Position numbers and translations under genes: made by a program
The notes under the pieces: generated by a model
Told to the model about the DNA's origin: nothing
Database searches by the model: none
The model's input: the letters and a program-made list of their open reading frames with translations, nothing else
Part shown: one piece after another, positions 1-9,824 of the stretch
Layout: each line of letters begins with the position of its first letter
Numbering within the stretch: the stretch's first letter is position 1
Assembly: GCF_012569045.1 (NCBI RefSeq)
Contig: NZ_CP046196.1
Location: 358,860-422,859 of the forward strand
DNA: 64,000 nucleotides
DNA from: Enterobacteriaceae endosymbiont of Donacia sparganii
Lineage (GTDB): Bacteria > Pseudomonadota > Gammaproteobacteria > Enterobacterales > Enterobacteriaceae
Reading direction: 5' to 3'

Positions 1-195
1 ATTATGCGGTATTAGCTGTCGTTTCCAACAGTTATCCCCCTCCAAAAGGCAGATCCCCAGATATTACTCACCCGTTCGCCGCTTGCCGACAATAAAAAAA
101 TTTTGCAATTTCTTTATTTCGCTGCCGCTCGACTTGCATGTGTTAGGCTTGCCGCCAGCGTTCAATCTGAGCCATGATCAAACTCTTCAGTTATA
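1..195 (-). rRNA. rrs: 16S ribosomal RNA, 5' end only (cut by window start)
   Basis: Read on the minus strand, this begins with the universal 16S start (CTGAAGAGTTTGATCATGG) and runs into the conserved block containing GAACGCTGGCGGCAAGCC and ACATGCAAGTCGAGCGG. The 5' end is placed near 195 by comparison with E. coli 16S. The rest of the gene lies beyond position 1. It is much richer in G/C than its surroundings, as expected for rRNA in an AT-biased genome. The upstream neighbour on the same strand is murI, the same adjacency as at E. coli rrnB. Confidence 0.97.
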
Positions 196-290
196 CATAA
201 AAATTTTAACAAAAATAAATATATAAATTTTATTAAAACAAATTTATACACTTAATAACACTCTTCAAAGAGTGTCCTTAAAAGTTTTTT

Positions 291-353
291 ACAAATTTTT
301 AAAGAACTATAAAATAGTATTAACTATCTTACATATTCATAATAAATAGTCAA
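291..353 (-). promoter_or_regulatory. rrn promoter and boxA-like leader
   Basis: On the minus strand there is a sigma-70 style promoter: TTGACT at 348-353, a 16-nt spacer, and TAAGAT at 326-331. About 20 nt downstream, 291-308 reads AGTTCTTTAAAAATTTGT, resembling the rrn boxA antitermination element (CTCTTTAACA core). Further on, 267-284 forms a short perfect hairpin (ACACTCTTT / AAGAGTGT), in the position of leader processing stems. Between the murI stop and the promoter, 356-380 is an A/T inverted repeat with 11-bp arms that could end murI transcripts. Promoter motifs are weak evidence in such AT-rich DNA, but order and spacing match an rrn leader. Confidence 0.6.
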
Positions 354-389
354 GTATTTTATTTAAAATTTAAATAAAATTATAATCTT

Positions 390-1202
390 CTATATCTTTA
401 ATTTAGAAATAATGGTAAAACCTTTTTTTAAAAAAAAAAATTTTATTTTATTTATAAATTTATTTGTTTTAGTGTAAAAAACAATATTTTTTTTTTTACT
501 TGAAATTATTTCATTATAATTTATTATTTTTTTTAATTTTAAAAGAATATTTTTTTTAGAATCTAAAAAACTTATATTTTTAGGGAAAATAGTTTTTAAT
601 TCATTTATAATTAATGGAAAATGTGTACAACCTAAAATTATAGTATCTGGAAATATTTTTAAAGTAAACCAAGAAAGAAAAATTTTTTTTATTTCATCTA
701 TAATAATTTTATATCCTAGTAATTTTTTTTCAGCTAAAAAAACTAATTTAGAAGATGATATCGTTTTTATTATATATTTTTTATTTAAAAAATTAATTTT
801 TTTTTGTATTTTAGAATTTTTTAAAGTTGTATTAGTCGCTAAAAAACCAATTACGTTATTTTTAGTTTTTTGAATAGCTAAATTTATAACAGGAGTAACT
901 CCAATAATAGGGAAATTAAAATATTTTTTTATTTGAGGTAAACTAGAAACACTAGCAGTATTACATGCAAGAATTGCTAATGAAATATTATAACTATTTG
1001 AAATTTTTTTTAAAATTTTAATTAATCGTTGTAAAATAAAATTTTTTGATTTATTTCCATAAGGAAAATATTTATTATCTAATAAATAGATAATATTTGT
1101 ATTAAAAAAAATATTTTTAATATAATTATATATTGTAATACCACCTAGTCCAGAATCAAAAATAAAGATTGTTATTTGTGATTTTAAAAATATTTCTTTC
1201 AT
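390..1202 (-). CDS. murI: Glutamate racemase
   Basis: 270 aa (E. coli MurI 285). It converts L-glutamate to D-glutamate for peptidoglycan, in the cytoplasm, without a cofactor. Both catalytic cysteines are present in their motifs: C80 in ACNTAS and C192 in GCTHFP. The N-terminal FDSGLGG motif starts at residue 15. It is shorter than E. coli mainly at the N-terminus. It lies directly upstream of the 16S gene, on the same strand, as in E. coli btuB-murI-rrnB. With murJ in this window it implies that some cell-wall synthesis is retained. Confidence 0.93.
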   Translation of the reverse strand: MKEIFLKSQITIFIFDSGLGGITIYNYIKNIFFNTNIIYLLDNKYFPYGNKSKNFILQRLIKILKKISNSYNISLAILACNTASVSSLPQIKKYFNFPIIGVTPVINLAIQKTKNNVIGFLATNTTLKNSKIQKKINFLNKKYIIKTISSSKLVFLAEKKLLGYKIIIDEIKKIFLSWFTLKIFPDTIILGCTHFPLIINELKTIFPKNISFLDSKKNILLKLKKIINYNEIISSKKKNIVFYTKTNKFINKIKFFFLKKGFTIISKLKI

Positions 1203-1363
1203 AAAAGATCCTAATTTATTTACAATATTTATATTTTAAAAATAAATAATATTATTCTTTTAAATTAATAAATATATATTATATAATATGAAAATATTAA
1301 ATTTATTTTTAATAATTTTTACTTTATTAAAAATATATAAATTATATATTAATATTTTAAAAT

Positions 1364-2524
1364 ATGAAAAAATTAATTTATTTAGATTATGCATCTACAA
1401 CTCCAGTTGATAAAAGAGTTTTAGAAAAAATGAATAATTATCTTACTATAGAAGGAATATTTGGTAATCCATCTTCTTATACACATGCTTATGGAATAGA
1501 AGCAAAAAATGCTATTGAAAAAGCTAGAATTAATATAGCAAATATTATTGGTGGAACAGAAGAAGAAATAATTTTTACATCTAGTGCTACTGAATCTATT
1601 AATTTAGCAATTAAAGGAATTATATATAATTATTTTAATTGTCAAAAAGAATATGTTATTACAAGTACAAGTGAACACAAAGCTGTATTAGAAACTTGTA
1701 ATTTCATAAAAAAATTAGGAGTAAAAATTATATATATACAAAATTCAAATACAGGAATAATAAATTTAAATTTATTAGAAAAACAAATAACAAATAAAAC
1801 TATTTTAGTTTCTATAATGCATATTAATAATGAAATTGGAACTATTAATGATATAAATAAAATTGGTAATATATGTAAAAAAAAAAATATATTTTTTCAT
1901 GTAGATGCTACACAAAGTGTAGGTAAATATTCATTAAATTTAAAAGAAATGAATATTGATTTATTATCATTTTCTGCTCATAAATTTTATGGACCGAAAG
2001 GAATAGGAGTTTTATATATTAAAAAAACTAAAGATAAAATAATCTTATCACCATTATTACATGGTGGAGGACAAGAAAAAGGGATAAGATCAGGAACCTT
2101 AGCTGTACACCAAATTATTGGTATGTCAACAGCATTAAGTATTGCTAATGATGAATTAAAAAAAGAAAAAAAAAGAATAAAAATATTAAAAAAAAAATTA
2201 TGGAATGGAATAAAAAATATTTCGGGTATATATTTAAACGGTAATTTAAAAAATAGTTCTCCCTATATCATTAATATAGGCTTTAAAAATATTTTTAATA
2301 AAATTCTTATGATAGAATTAAAAAATATTGCTATATCATCTTCTTCTGCATGTAATTCAAATATTCATAATACATCACATGTTTTAAAATCTTTAGGATT
2401 AACAGAAAAATTAATTCATAATTCTATTCGTATTTCTCTGGGTAGATTTACTACTAAAAAAGAAATTAGTATTACAATTAAAAATTTATATCTTGCTATT
2501 AAAAAAATTAGAAAAAATTTATAA
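1364..2524 (+). CDS. iscS: Cysteine desulfurase IscS, C-terminally shortened
   Basis: 386 aa (E. coli IscS 404). PLP enzyme that takes sulfur from cysteine for Fe-S clusters and tRNA thiolation. The PLP lysine is K207 in SAHKFYGPKG and the persulfide cysteine is C330 in SSSACNS. It aligns with IscS rather than SufS to residue ~385 (SLGRFTTKKEI), then stops, lacking about 20 residues of the usual tail, the part known to contact IscU. No iscU, hscAB or fdx is adjacent. Since a full suf operon lies next door, this copy may mainly serve tRNA thiolation (inference). An A11 run at 1877-1887 is in frame. Confidence 0.93.
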   Translation: MKKLIYLDYASTTPVDKRVLEKMNNYLTIEGIFGNPSSYTHAYGIEAKNAIEKARINIANIIGGTEEEIIFTSSATESINLAIKGIIYNYFNCQKEYVITSTSEHKAVLETCNFIKKLGVKIIYIQNSNTGIINLNLLEKQITNKTILVSIMHINNEIGTINDINKIGNICKKKNIFFHVDATQSVGKYSLNLKEMNIDLLSFSAHKFYGPKGIGVLYIKKTKDKIILSPLLHGGGQEKGIRSGTLAVHQIIGMSTALSIANDELKKEKKRIKILKKKLWNGIKNISGIYLNGNLKNSSPYIINIGFKNIFNKILMIELKNIAISSSSACNSNIHNTSHVLKSLGLTEKLIHNSIRISLGRFTTKKEISITIKNLYLAIKKIRKNL

Positions 2525-2537
2525 CTTTTATATAAAA

Positions 2538-2559
2538 ATATAATTTTTAAAAATTATAT
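2538..2559. terminator. Possible bidirectional terminator between iscS and pykF
   Basis: A perfect 22-nt A/T palindrome lies between the convergent 3' ends of iscS and pykF and overlaps the pykF stop codon. It could fold in transcripts from either side. It contains no G or C and its turn is tight, so it may be a chance feature of AT-rich DNA. Confidence 0.3.
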
Positions 2560-3963
2560 AATATGTACAGAAGTTGTATTAGTTGTCCCACTGGGAACTA
2601 GTGCACCTGATACCATCACAATAACATCTCCCTTTATAGCATATTTACTAGATAAAGCTACTTTTTTTCCTATAAGATAAAAATCATCTGTAGATGATAT
2701 TTTATTAACTAATTTAGGTATTATTCCTTTACTTAAAATTAATTGTTTTACAGTTTTTGTATTTGTAGTTAAAGCTAAAATAATTGCTTTAGGAAAATAT
2801 TTTCTTATTGATTTTGCTGATTTTCCTAATTGAGTAGCTACAATGATTAAAGGAGCTTTTAATTTTTCCGCTATTTCTACTGCACTACGACAAACTGCAT
2901 CAGTAATACTCATATCTGTATTATCATAAAAATTAATTCTATTAGTCATTGTAATATCTGTTCTTTCACAAATTGTTGACATAATAGATACAGATTCTAA
3001 TGGATATTTTCCTTTAGCACTTTCTCCAGATAACATTACAGCATCTGTTCCATCTAAAATAGCATTAGCTACATCACCAGCTTCTGCTCTTGTTGGACGA
3101 GGATTTTTAATCATAGAATCTAACATTTGTGTTGCTGTTATGACTATTTTACCAAAATAATTACATTTTTTAATTATCATTTTTTGAGCAAAAATTACAT
3201 TTTCTACAGGAATTTCTACTCCTAAATCACCTCTAGCAACCATTATACCATCAGATATATCTAATATTTCATCAAAATTGTTCAATCCTTCTTGATTTTC
3301 AATTTTAGCTATAACTTGAATATTATTTCCATTATGTTTTTTTAAAAAATTTTTTATTTCTAAAATATCTTGTTTTTTACGAATAAAAGAAGCAGCTATA
3401 TAATCTATTTTATTTTGACAAGCAAAAATTAAATCATATTTATCTTTTTCTGATAAAGCAGGTAATTTTATGGATATTCCAGGTAAATTAATACTTTTAT
3501 TTTCTGATAATTTTCCATTATTTAATATTTTACAAATAATTTTATTATCTATAATTTTTAATACTTCCATTGCTATTAAACCATCATCAATTAATATTTT
3601 ATTTCCAATATTTAAATCATTAATAAGATTAGGATAAGTAATAGCAACACATTTATTATTACCAATAATTGATTGATTAGTAGTTAAAACAAATTTTTTT
3701 CCAGATTCTAAATATACATCTTGACCTTTATATAAAGTCATAGTACGTATTTCAGGTCCTTTAGTATCTAATAAAATTGCTGCATTTTTACCTGTTTCTT
3801 TTATAATTTTTTGTAAAGTATTAATTCTTTTTTTATGATCATTATGATTACCATGTGAAAAATTTAATCTAGCAACATTCATTCCTAAATTTAATAATTG
3901 AGTTAAAATATATTTAGATTCAGAACTAGGTCCTATAGTACAAACTATTTTTGTTTTTTTCAT
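2554..3963 (-). CDS. pykF: Pyruvate kinase I
   Basis: 469 aa, against 470 in E. coli PykF, and very similar along its length, including [12 protein letters not shown] at the start and [12 protein letters not shown] at the end. It converts phosphoenolpyruvate and ADP to pyruvate and ATP. Catalytic K220 (AKIENQEG) and the metal-binding motif GDLGVE (245-250) are present. It follows sufE by 72 nt on the same strand. In E. coli pykF also follows sufABCDSE, with ldtE and lpp between, so those two genes have been lost here. Among the least diverged proteins in the window. Confidence 0.96.
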   Translation of the reverse strand: MKKTKIVCTIGPSSESKYILTQLLNLGMNVARLNFSHGNHNDHKKRINTLQKIIKETGKNAAILLDTKGPEIRTMTLYKGQDVYLESGKKFVLTTNQSIIGNNKCVAITYPNLINDLNIGNKILIDDGLIAMEVLKIIDNKIICKILNNGKLSENKSINLPGISIKLPALSEKDKYDLIFACQNKIDYIAASFIRKKQDILEIKNFLKKHNGNNIQVIAKIENQEGLNNFDEILDISDGIMVARGDLGVEIPVENVIFAQKMIIKKCNYFGKIVITATQMLDSMIKNPRPTRAEAGDVANAILDGTDAVMLSGESAKGKYPLESVSIMSTICERTDITMTNRINFYDNTDMSITDAVCRSAVEIAEKLKAPLIIVATQLGKSAKSIRKYFPKAIILALTTNTKTVKQLILSKGIIPKLVNKISSTDDFYLIGKKVALSSKYAIKGDVIVMVSGALVPSGTTNTTSVHII

Positions 3964-4035
3964 AATATTTATATTTCCTAAATTTATCTAGTAAATTAAT
4001 ATTAAAATTAATTATATTTTTTATAATATTTTTAT

Positions 4036-4467
4036 TTATTTTAAACTTAAAATTAATTTTCTTAATTTATTTTTAATTGTTTTAATAATAATATTCATAC
4101 CTTGTATCCGGGAAAAAGTTAAATATTTATTAAAGTATAATTTTTTAAAACATGATTTAATATCAAATTTAATAATTTCATTATAAGTTTTTTTATTATA
4201 AAAAACAAAAATCATTGTTAATAACCCTTTAACTATAGAAGAATCACTATCTCCTCTAAATATAATATTATTATTTGAATCAATTTCTATTGAAATCCAT
4301 ACTCTACTTTGACATCCTGGAATAAAATTTTCTAAAGAATGTTGTTTAGGTAATAAAACAGGAATTTGTTTACCTAATTCTATTATATATAAATATTTTT
4401 CTTCCCAATTATTACAATTTATAAAATTAATTTTAATTTTATTTATACTAGGTAAAATATATGACAT
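4036..4467 (-). CDS. sufE: Cysteine desulfuration protein SufE
   Basis: 143 aa (E. coli 138). SufE accepts persulfide sulfur from SufS and passes it to the SufBCD scaffold. The acceptor cysteine is C52 in PGCQSRVW, the family signature. It is the last gene of the suf operon, starting 5 nt after the sufS stop, so translation is probably coupled. No sign of decay. Confidence 0.93.
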   Translation of the reverse strand: MSYILPSINKIKINFINCNNWEEKYLYIIELGKQIPVLLPKQHSLENFIPGCQSRVWISIEIDSNNNIIFRGDSDSSIVKGLLTMIFVFYNKKTYNEIIKFDIKSCFKKLYFNKYLTFSRIQGMNIIIKTIKNKLRKLILSLK

Positions 4468-4472
4468 AATGA

Positions 4473-5702
4473 TTAATTTAATAAATTATTTATATGTATT
4501 AATTTTTCTGTAAAAAAATTAATATCGTCTATATTATTATAGATAGAAAATGAAATTCTACACATAGATTGAACTTTAAAATATTTCATAACAGGTATAG
4601 AACAGTGATGACCAGTACGAATAGCAATACCATATTGATTTAAAAAATTACCTACATCATAGGGATGATGTTTTCCTAAATTAAATGCAATTATACCTAT
4701 TCTATTATTAGTAAAATATTTTTCTCCAAATATTTTAATATTTGATATAGAACTAAATTTTTCAAAAGTATATTTTGTTAAAAATCTATTATATTCAATT
4801 ATATCTTTGATATTAAAAGACATAAACCATGATATTGCTGCTCCTAAACCTATAATACCAGATATATTTGGAGTCCCAGCTTCAAATTTCCAAGGTATTT
4901 TTTCCCAAACAGGATTATTTTTATATATGTCTACAATCATACCTCCTCCTCCTTGCCATGGAGGCATTAATTCTAATATTTCTTTTACTCCATATAATAT
5001 ACCTATACCAGTAGGTCCAAAAATTTTATGACCAGAAAAAACAAAAAAATCACAATCTAATTCTTGAATATCAATTTTTTGATTTGCAATTGCTTGAGCA
5101 CCATCAATTAAAGTTATAATTTTTTTTTTTTTAGCTAACTGAATTATTTTTTTGATAGGATTAATAGTTCCTAGAATATTAGAAATATATGTAATTGATA
5201 TTAAACAAGTATATCTATCAATTAAATCATCAATTCTATCTAATTTTAAATTTCCATTTTTATCTAATGGAATAACACGTATACTAAATCCTATTTTTTT
5301 AGATAATATTTTCCAAGGAATAATATTAGAATGATGTTCCATTTCAGAAATAATAATGTTATTATATGAAAGAATATTATTTTGTCCCCATGTATTTGCA
5401 ATTAAATTAATACTCTCTGTTGTACTTTTTGTAAAAATTATTTCTTCAGTATATTTTGCATTAATAAATTTTGCAATTTTACAACGTATTTTTTCCATTT
5501 TATTTGTTGCATTTATACTTAAGTTATAAATACCTCTATTTACTGAAGAATATTCATTTTTATAAAAATAATTTAATGCAGAAATAACTTTTTTAGGTTT
5601 ATGTACAGTAGTTGCATTATCTAAATAAATAAGTTTATTTCCATTAATTTTATTAAATAAAATAGGAAATTGTTTCCTAATATTTTTTATATTAAAATTC
5701 AT
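4473..5702 (-). CDS. sufS: Cysteine desulfurase SufS
   Basis: 409 aa (E. coli 406). Group II cysteine desulfurase that delivers sulfur through SufE. The PLP lysine is K226 in FSGHKIFGPTG and the active cysteine is C367 in RTGHHCSIP, the short-loop arrangement that separates SufS from IscS. Its start overlaps the end of sufD by 11 nt. It is the second cysteine desulfurase in the window, and it is intact. Confidence 0.95.
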   Translation of the reverse strand: MNFNIKNIRKQFPILFNKINGNKLIYLDNATTVHKPKKVISALNYFYKNEYSSVNRGIYNLSINATNKMEKIRCKIAKFINAKYTEEIIFTKSTTESINLIANTWGQNNILSYNNIIISEMEHHSNIIPWKILSKKIGFSIRVIPLDKNGNLKLDRIDDLIDRYTCLISITYISNILGTINPIKKIIQLAKKKKIITLIDGAQAIANQKIDIQELDCDFFVFSGHKIFGPTGIGILYGVKEILELMPPWQGGGGMIVDIYKNNPVWEKIPWKFEAGTPNISGIIGLGAAISWFMSFNIKDIIEYNRFLTKYTFEKFSSISNIKIFGEKYFTNNRIGIIAFNLGKHHPYDVGNFLNQYGIAIRTGHHCSIPVMKYFKVQSMCRISFSIYNNIDDINFFTEKLIHINNLLN

Positions 5703-6972
5703 TAAAAAAATTCTCTACTGACAAATAACATGATATTTTTTTTGAGATTTTTATTTTTAAATTGTTATTATTAATTTCTCTTAAAGAATCTTTTATAAAT
5801 ATTATAAATAATATATTATATGCCTTTTTAAAACTTATTCCTCTACTTCTTAAAAAGAATATTTGATTAGAATCTATTTTACCTGTAAAAACGCTGTGTT
5901 GACATTTTACATTTTTATTAAAAATATCTAATTTTGGTTGTATATTTATTTTTGATAAATTACTTAATAATAAACTACTATAATTTATTTGTCCATTTGT
6001 TTTTTCTGCATATTTATTAATTTTTAATAATCCAATTGAATTTATAGTAGATTGATCTAAACTAATTGCTTTATGTGATTGAATACTACAACAATTTTTT
6101 CCATTATGTTCTATATGATTATTTATGTTAATTAAATTATCATTTTTAGAAAATAAAATACTTTTATATATTAATTTTGATTTTTTACCTATAAATTGAA
6201 AATTATTACTTTGATTCATATGTTTATTAGAAATAAATAAATCATATTTTTTTAAAAAAATACTATCATATAAATAATATTCATTATTAATAGAGCAACA
6301 ATTTTTGTTATTATTTTCATTAGTAAAAAATCTATAGTATTCTACTTTAGAATTATTTTTTAAAATTAAAGTATTATAGATATTATTAAAATATAATTCA
6401 TCTGTATTTATATGATGTTCTATTATAGAAATAGAAGATATATTATTTATATATATATAATTTCTATAATTAGACATAAAAATTTTATTATTTTTATTTC
6501 CTTCATTAAAATATACTAAATAAAGTGGTTTAATGTTAATATTTTTAACATGATTAATATCAATAGATACGATTTCTTTTGTTAAAGTTTCAGATAAACA
6601 AGTAAAGATATTATTTTTAAAAAAATTATTTTTATAATCAATATTATTATATGTATTAATATTTATTTTATAATATAAATTATTTATATTACTAATATTT
6701 TTATCTATTTTCCCGTTAATAAAAAATAATATAACAGAATCTATTTCAAATAAAAAATTTTTTAATTTATTTTTATTTATAGATAATGTTGGGGAATTTA
6801 TTAAGAAATTATTATTTATATATTCTAAAAATTTTTTTTTATCATTATCATATTTTTTATTTTTTAATAAAATTTTTAATTTAAGCCAATTAATTTCTGA
6901 TTTATTTGAAAAATGATATTTTTTATGTAATTTATAAATATTTTTTATTTGATTATAAATATTATTTTTCAT
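5692..6972 (-). CDS. sufD: Fe-S assembly scaffold protein SufD
   Basis: About 426 aa from the ATG at 6972 (E. coli 423). Part of the SufBC2D scaffold. The C-terminal beta-helix half is well conserved, including the KCQH motif, equivalent to the Cys/His pair needed for cluster assembly in E. coli SufD (KCSH), and FFLRSRGI near the end. The N-terminal half is strongly diverged and rich in Asn, Ile and Lys. An upstream ATG at 6990 is possible, but 6972 fits E. coli and gives an 11-nt overlap with sufC. Confidence 0.9.
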   Translation of the reverse strand: MKNNIYNQIKNIYKLHKKYHFSNKSEINWLKLKILLKNKKYDNDKKKFLEYINNNFLINSPTLSINKNKLKNFLFEIDSVILFFINGKIDKNISNINNLYYKININTYNNIDYKNNFFKNNIFTCLSETLTKEIVSIDINHVKNINIKPLYLVYFNEGNKNNKIFMSNYRNYIYINNISSISIIEHHINTDELYFNNIYNTLILKNNSKVEYYRFFTNENNNKNCCSINNEYYLYDSIFLKKYDLFISNKHMNQSNNFQFIGKKSKLIYKSILFSKNDNLININNHIEHNGKNCCSIQSHKAISLDQSTINSIGLLKINKYAEKTNGQINYSSLLLSNLSKINIQPKLDIFNKNVKCQHSVFTGKIDSNQIFFLRSRGISFKKAYNILFIIFIKDSLREINNNNLKIKISKKISCYLSVENFFNEF

Positions 6973-7705
6973 TAATCCATCCATATCCATGTTTTTCTAG
7001 TTGTGAAATAATATCAAGTTTTCCTGATTTAACAATTTTCTTATCATATAAAATATGGACATAATCTGGATTTATATAATCAAGAATACGACGATAATGT
7101 GTAATAATTAAAAATGACCTATTTATGTTTTTCATTAAATTAATTATTTTAGCTACTAATTTTAATGCATCTATATCTAATCCAGAATCAATTTCATCTA
7201 AAATACAAAGATCTGGTTCTAATACAAACATGTGAAATATATCATTAATTTTTTTTTCACCTCCAGAAAAGCCCACGTTTACAAAACGTTGTAAAAAATC
7301 TTTTGATTTTCCTAAAATTTTTATTTTTTTATTAATAATTTCATTATAGGTAAATCTGTCTAATTTAATTTTTTCTTTATATTTTTTTATTGCTTTTAAA
7401 GAATTGAATAAAAATATATTATTACTTAATCCTGGAATTTCAATAGAATATTGAAAAGAAACAAATATTCCTTCTCTAGCTCTAATTTCTGGTTTCAGAT
7501 ATAATAAATTTTTATTTTTAAAATATATTTCTCCTTTAGAAACAATATATTCTTTTTTTCCAGATAATACATATGATAATGTACTTTTGCCTGAACCATT
7601 AGGTCCCATAATAACATGAATTTCTCCAGAATTTATAGATAAATTTAATTTATTTAAAATTATTTTATTATTTATGTGAACATATAAGTTTTTAATTTTT
7701 AACAT
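6962..7705 (-). CDS. sufC: Fe-S assembly ATPase SufC
   Basis: 247 aa (E. coli 248). ABC-type ATPase of the SufBC2D complex; soluble, with no membrane partner. Walker A GPNGSGKST at 34-42, signature FSGGE at 146-150, Walker B ending LDE at 169-171, with the DSGLD D-loop following. All ATPase motifs look intact. It follows sufB by 30 nt and overlaps the sufD start. Confidence 0.95.
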   Translation of the reverse strand: MLKIKNLYVHINNKIILNKLNLSINSGEIHVIMGPNGSGKSTLSYVLSGKKEYIVSKGEIYFKNKNLLYLKPEIRAREGIFVSFQYSIEIPGLSNNIFLFNSLKAIKKYKEKIKLDRFTYNEIINKKIKILGKSKDFLQRFVNVGFSGGEKKINDIFHMFVLEPDLCILDEIDSGLDIDALKLVAKIINLMKNINRSFLIITHYRRILDYINPDYVHILYDKKIVKSGKLDIISQLEKHGYGWINEK

Positions 7706-7735
7706 AATTTTTTAATTATTACTAAAGATATTGTT

Positions 7736-9184
7736 TTATCCTATACTATTTTCTAAATGAAGAGATAATAATTTTTGTGCTTCTACTGCAAATTCTAAAG
7801 GAAATTTAACAAAAATTTCTCTACAAAATCCATTAATAATAAGAGAAATAGCATTTTCTTTATCTAATCCTCTTTGTAAACAAAAAAATATTTGGTCTTC
7901 TTCAATTTTAGAAGTACTTGCTTCATGTTCAACTTGTGCAGTATTATTTAATATATTTATAGTAGGATATGTATGTGCACTACATTTAGAACCAATTAAA
8001 ATAGAATCACATTGAGTAAAATTACGAGAATTTTCTGCATACTTATTAATATGAACTAATCCACGATAAGTATTTTTACTGTTTTCCGTAGAGATACTTT
8101 TAGAAATAATTGTTGATTTTGTATTTTTTCCTATATGAATCATTTTAGTACCAGTATCAGCTTGTTGATTACAATTGGTTAAAGATATAGAAAAAAATTC
8201 TCCAGTAGAATTATCTCCTTTTAAAATAATACTAGGATATTTCCAAGTAATAGCAGATCCTGTTTCTGATTGAGTCCAAGACATCTTACTGTTTTTTCCT
8301 TTACATATTGCTCTTTTAGTAACAAAATTTAAAATTCCTCCTTTATTATTTAAATTTCCTGAAAACCAGTTTTGTACAGTCGAATAATTAACTTGTGCAT
8401 TTTTATGTAAAATTACTTCAACTACTGCAGCATGTAATTGAGAATTATCTCTAATTGGTGCAGAACAACCTTCTATATAATTTACATAACTATTTTCATC
8501 AGCAATTAAAATAGTACGTTCAAATTGTCCTATTTTTTTTTCATTAATTCTAAAATAGGTAGATAAATCTATAGGACAATGTGTATTTTTTGGAATATAA
8601 ATAAATGTTCCGTCCGAAGCTACAGCGGCATTTAATGATGCAAAAAAATTATCATCTGCAGGAACTATAGAACCTAAATATGTTTGTACTAATTCAGGAT
8701 AATCTTTTATTGCATCATTAAATGAACAAAAAATTATTCCTTTATTTAATAATTTTTTTTTATTTGTTGTAATAACTGAAATAGAATCAAAAATAGCATC
8801 AATAGCTATATTAGAATTTTCATTAATAGGAATATTTAATTTATTAAATGTTTTTTTAACTTCAGATGTTAAATATTTATTTTTAATATTTTTATTTTTT
8901 TTTACCTTATATAAAGGAGTAGGAGTAGAATAATAAATATAATTTTGATAATTTAATTCTTTATAAAAACCATTTAACCAGTGAGGTTCTTTTTTATTAA
9001 TCCAAGAATAATATCCTTTTAATCTAAAATCTAACATCCATTTTGGTTCATTATGTATTTTAGATATTTGAAATATTGTATCTAAATTAATACCAGGAAT
9101 AAATTTTTTATTTTTTAATTTTGTAAAAAATCCTTCTTTATATTTCTTTTTTTGTTTTCTTAAATATTTTAAATTATTATTCAT
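7736..9184 (-). CDS. sufB: Fe-S assembly scaffold protein SufB
   Basis: 482 aa from the ATG at 9184 (E. coli 495). Main scaffold of the SufBC2D complex, where Fe-S clusters form. Strongly conserved from KYKEGFF through DGTFIYIPK, SKMSWTQSETGSAITWKYP and the C-terminal LPLEFAVEAQKLL. The Cys of LIGSKCSAHT, equivalent to E. coli C405, is present. The reading frame stays open to 9310 but that part overlaps sufA and has no SufB similarity, so the ATG just before KYLRKQKKKYKEG is chosen. It begins 4 nt after the sufA stop. Confidence 0.95.
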   Translation of the reverse strand: MNNNLKYLRKQKKKYKEGFFTKLKNKKFIPGINLDTIFQISKIHNEPKWMLDFRLKGYYSWINKKEPHWLNGFYKELNYQNYIYYSTPTPLYKVKKNKNIKNKYLTSEVKKTFNKLNIPINENSNIAIDAIFDSISVITTNKKKLLNKGIIFCSFNDAIKDYPELVQTYLGSIVPADDNFFASLNAAVASDGTFIYIPKNTHCPIDLSTYFRINEKKIGQFERTILIADENSYVNYIEGCSAPIRDNSQLHAAVVEVILHKNAQVNYSTVQNWFSGNLNNKGGILNFVTKRAICKGKNSKMSWTQSETGSAITWKYPSIILKGDNSTGEFFSISLTNCNQQADTGTKMIHIGKNTKSTIISKSISTENSKNTYRGLVHINKYAENSRNFTQCDSILIGSKCSAHTYPTINILNNTAQVEHEASTSKIEEDQIFFCLQRGLDKENAISLIINGFCREIFVKFPLEFAVEAQKLLSLHLENSIG

Positions 9185-9188
9185 ATTA

Positions 9189-9572
9189 TTAATTCTTTTT
9201 ATAATCAATATTAAAACTTTTTTTACATCCACAAAATTGTTTAATTTTATTATTATAAAATTGAAAAGATTGTAAAAAATTATTTTTTGTAAAATCAATA
9301 ATAGTACCATCTATAAAAATAATATCTTTATTATTAACAAAAATATATATTTTTTCTTTTTTAAATAATATTTCATTATCAAGTATTTTTTTTATTAATA
9401 AAATTTTATATTTAAAACCAAAACAACCAGATTTTTTTAAAAATAATTTAATTTTTTTATCATATTTTTTAATTATTTTATTTATTTGTAAAAAGGCATT
9501 TTTTGTTATATATAAACCTTTATAATTATTTTGTTTACATTTTAAATGTATTAAATCTTTTTTAATTATCAT
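9189..9572 (-). CDS. sufA: Fe-S carrier protein SufA
   Basis: 127 aa from the ATG at 9572 (E. coli 122). A-type carrier that receives clusters from SufBCD and delivers them to apoproteins. All three ligand cysteines are in place: one in KKSGCFGF and two in the C-terminal CGC. FIDGT, followed by VDF in E. coli and IDF here, is also recognisable. The protein is otherwise much diverged and lysine-rich. An ATG 10 codons upstream is possible; the chosen one matches the E. coli spacing to the first beta-strand. First gene of the suf operon. Confidence 0.87.
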   Translation of the reverse strand: MIIKKDLIHLKCKQNNYKGLYITKNAFLQINKIIKKYDKKIKLFLKKSGCFGFKYKILLIKKILDNEILFKKEKIYIFVNNKDIIFIDGTIIDFTKNNFLQSFQFYNNKIKQFCGCKKSFNIDYKKN

Positions 9573-9824
9573 ATAATAACCTAAAAATATAAATTTATAC
9601 ATATTTTAATATATAAAAAAAATGAAGAAAATTTAATAAATTTTAATATATAAAAATTAATTATTTTAAAAAATTAATTTTACATATTAATCTAAGTTAG
9701 ATAAAAATTATTTTTTGTTTAACTTAAATAATTATCTTTTTATAATAAAAATTATAAATTTTGTATATTATTTAAATTTAAATAATTAATTATTAATATA
9801 TTAATTATTTTAAAAAATAAAATA

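Noticed and set aside
4807-5334. Open frames antisense to sufS
   Set aside because: They mirror conserved SufS codons, have no family similarity and no ribosome binding site. The same holds for short antisense frames over sbcB, nuoI, nuoG, thrC, tyrA and polA.
9185-9310. N-terminal extension of sufB
   Set aside because: It overlaps sufA, is not similar to SufB, and a good ATG exists at the conserved position.
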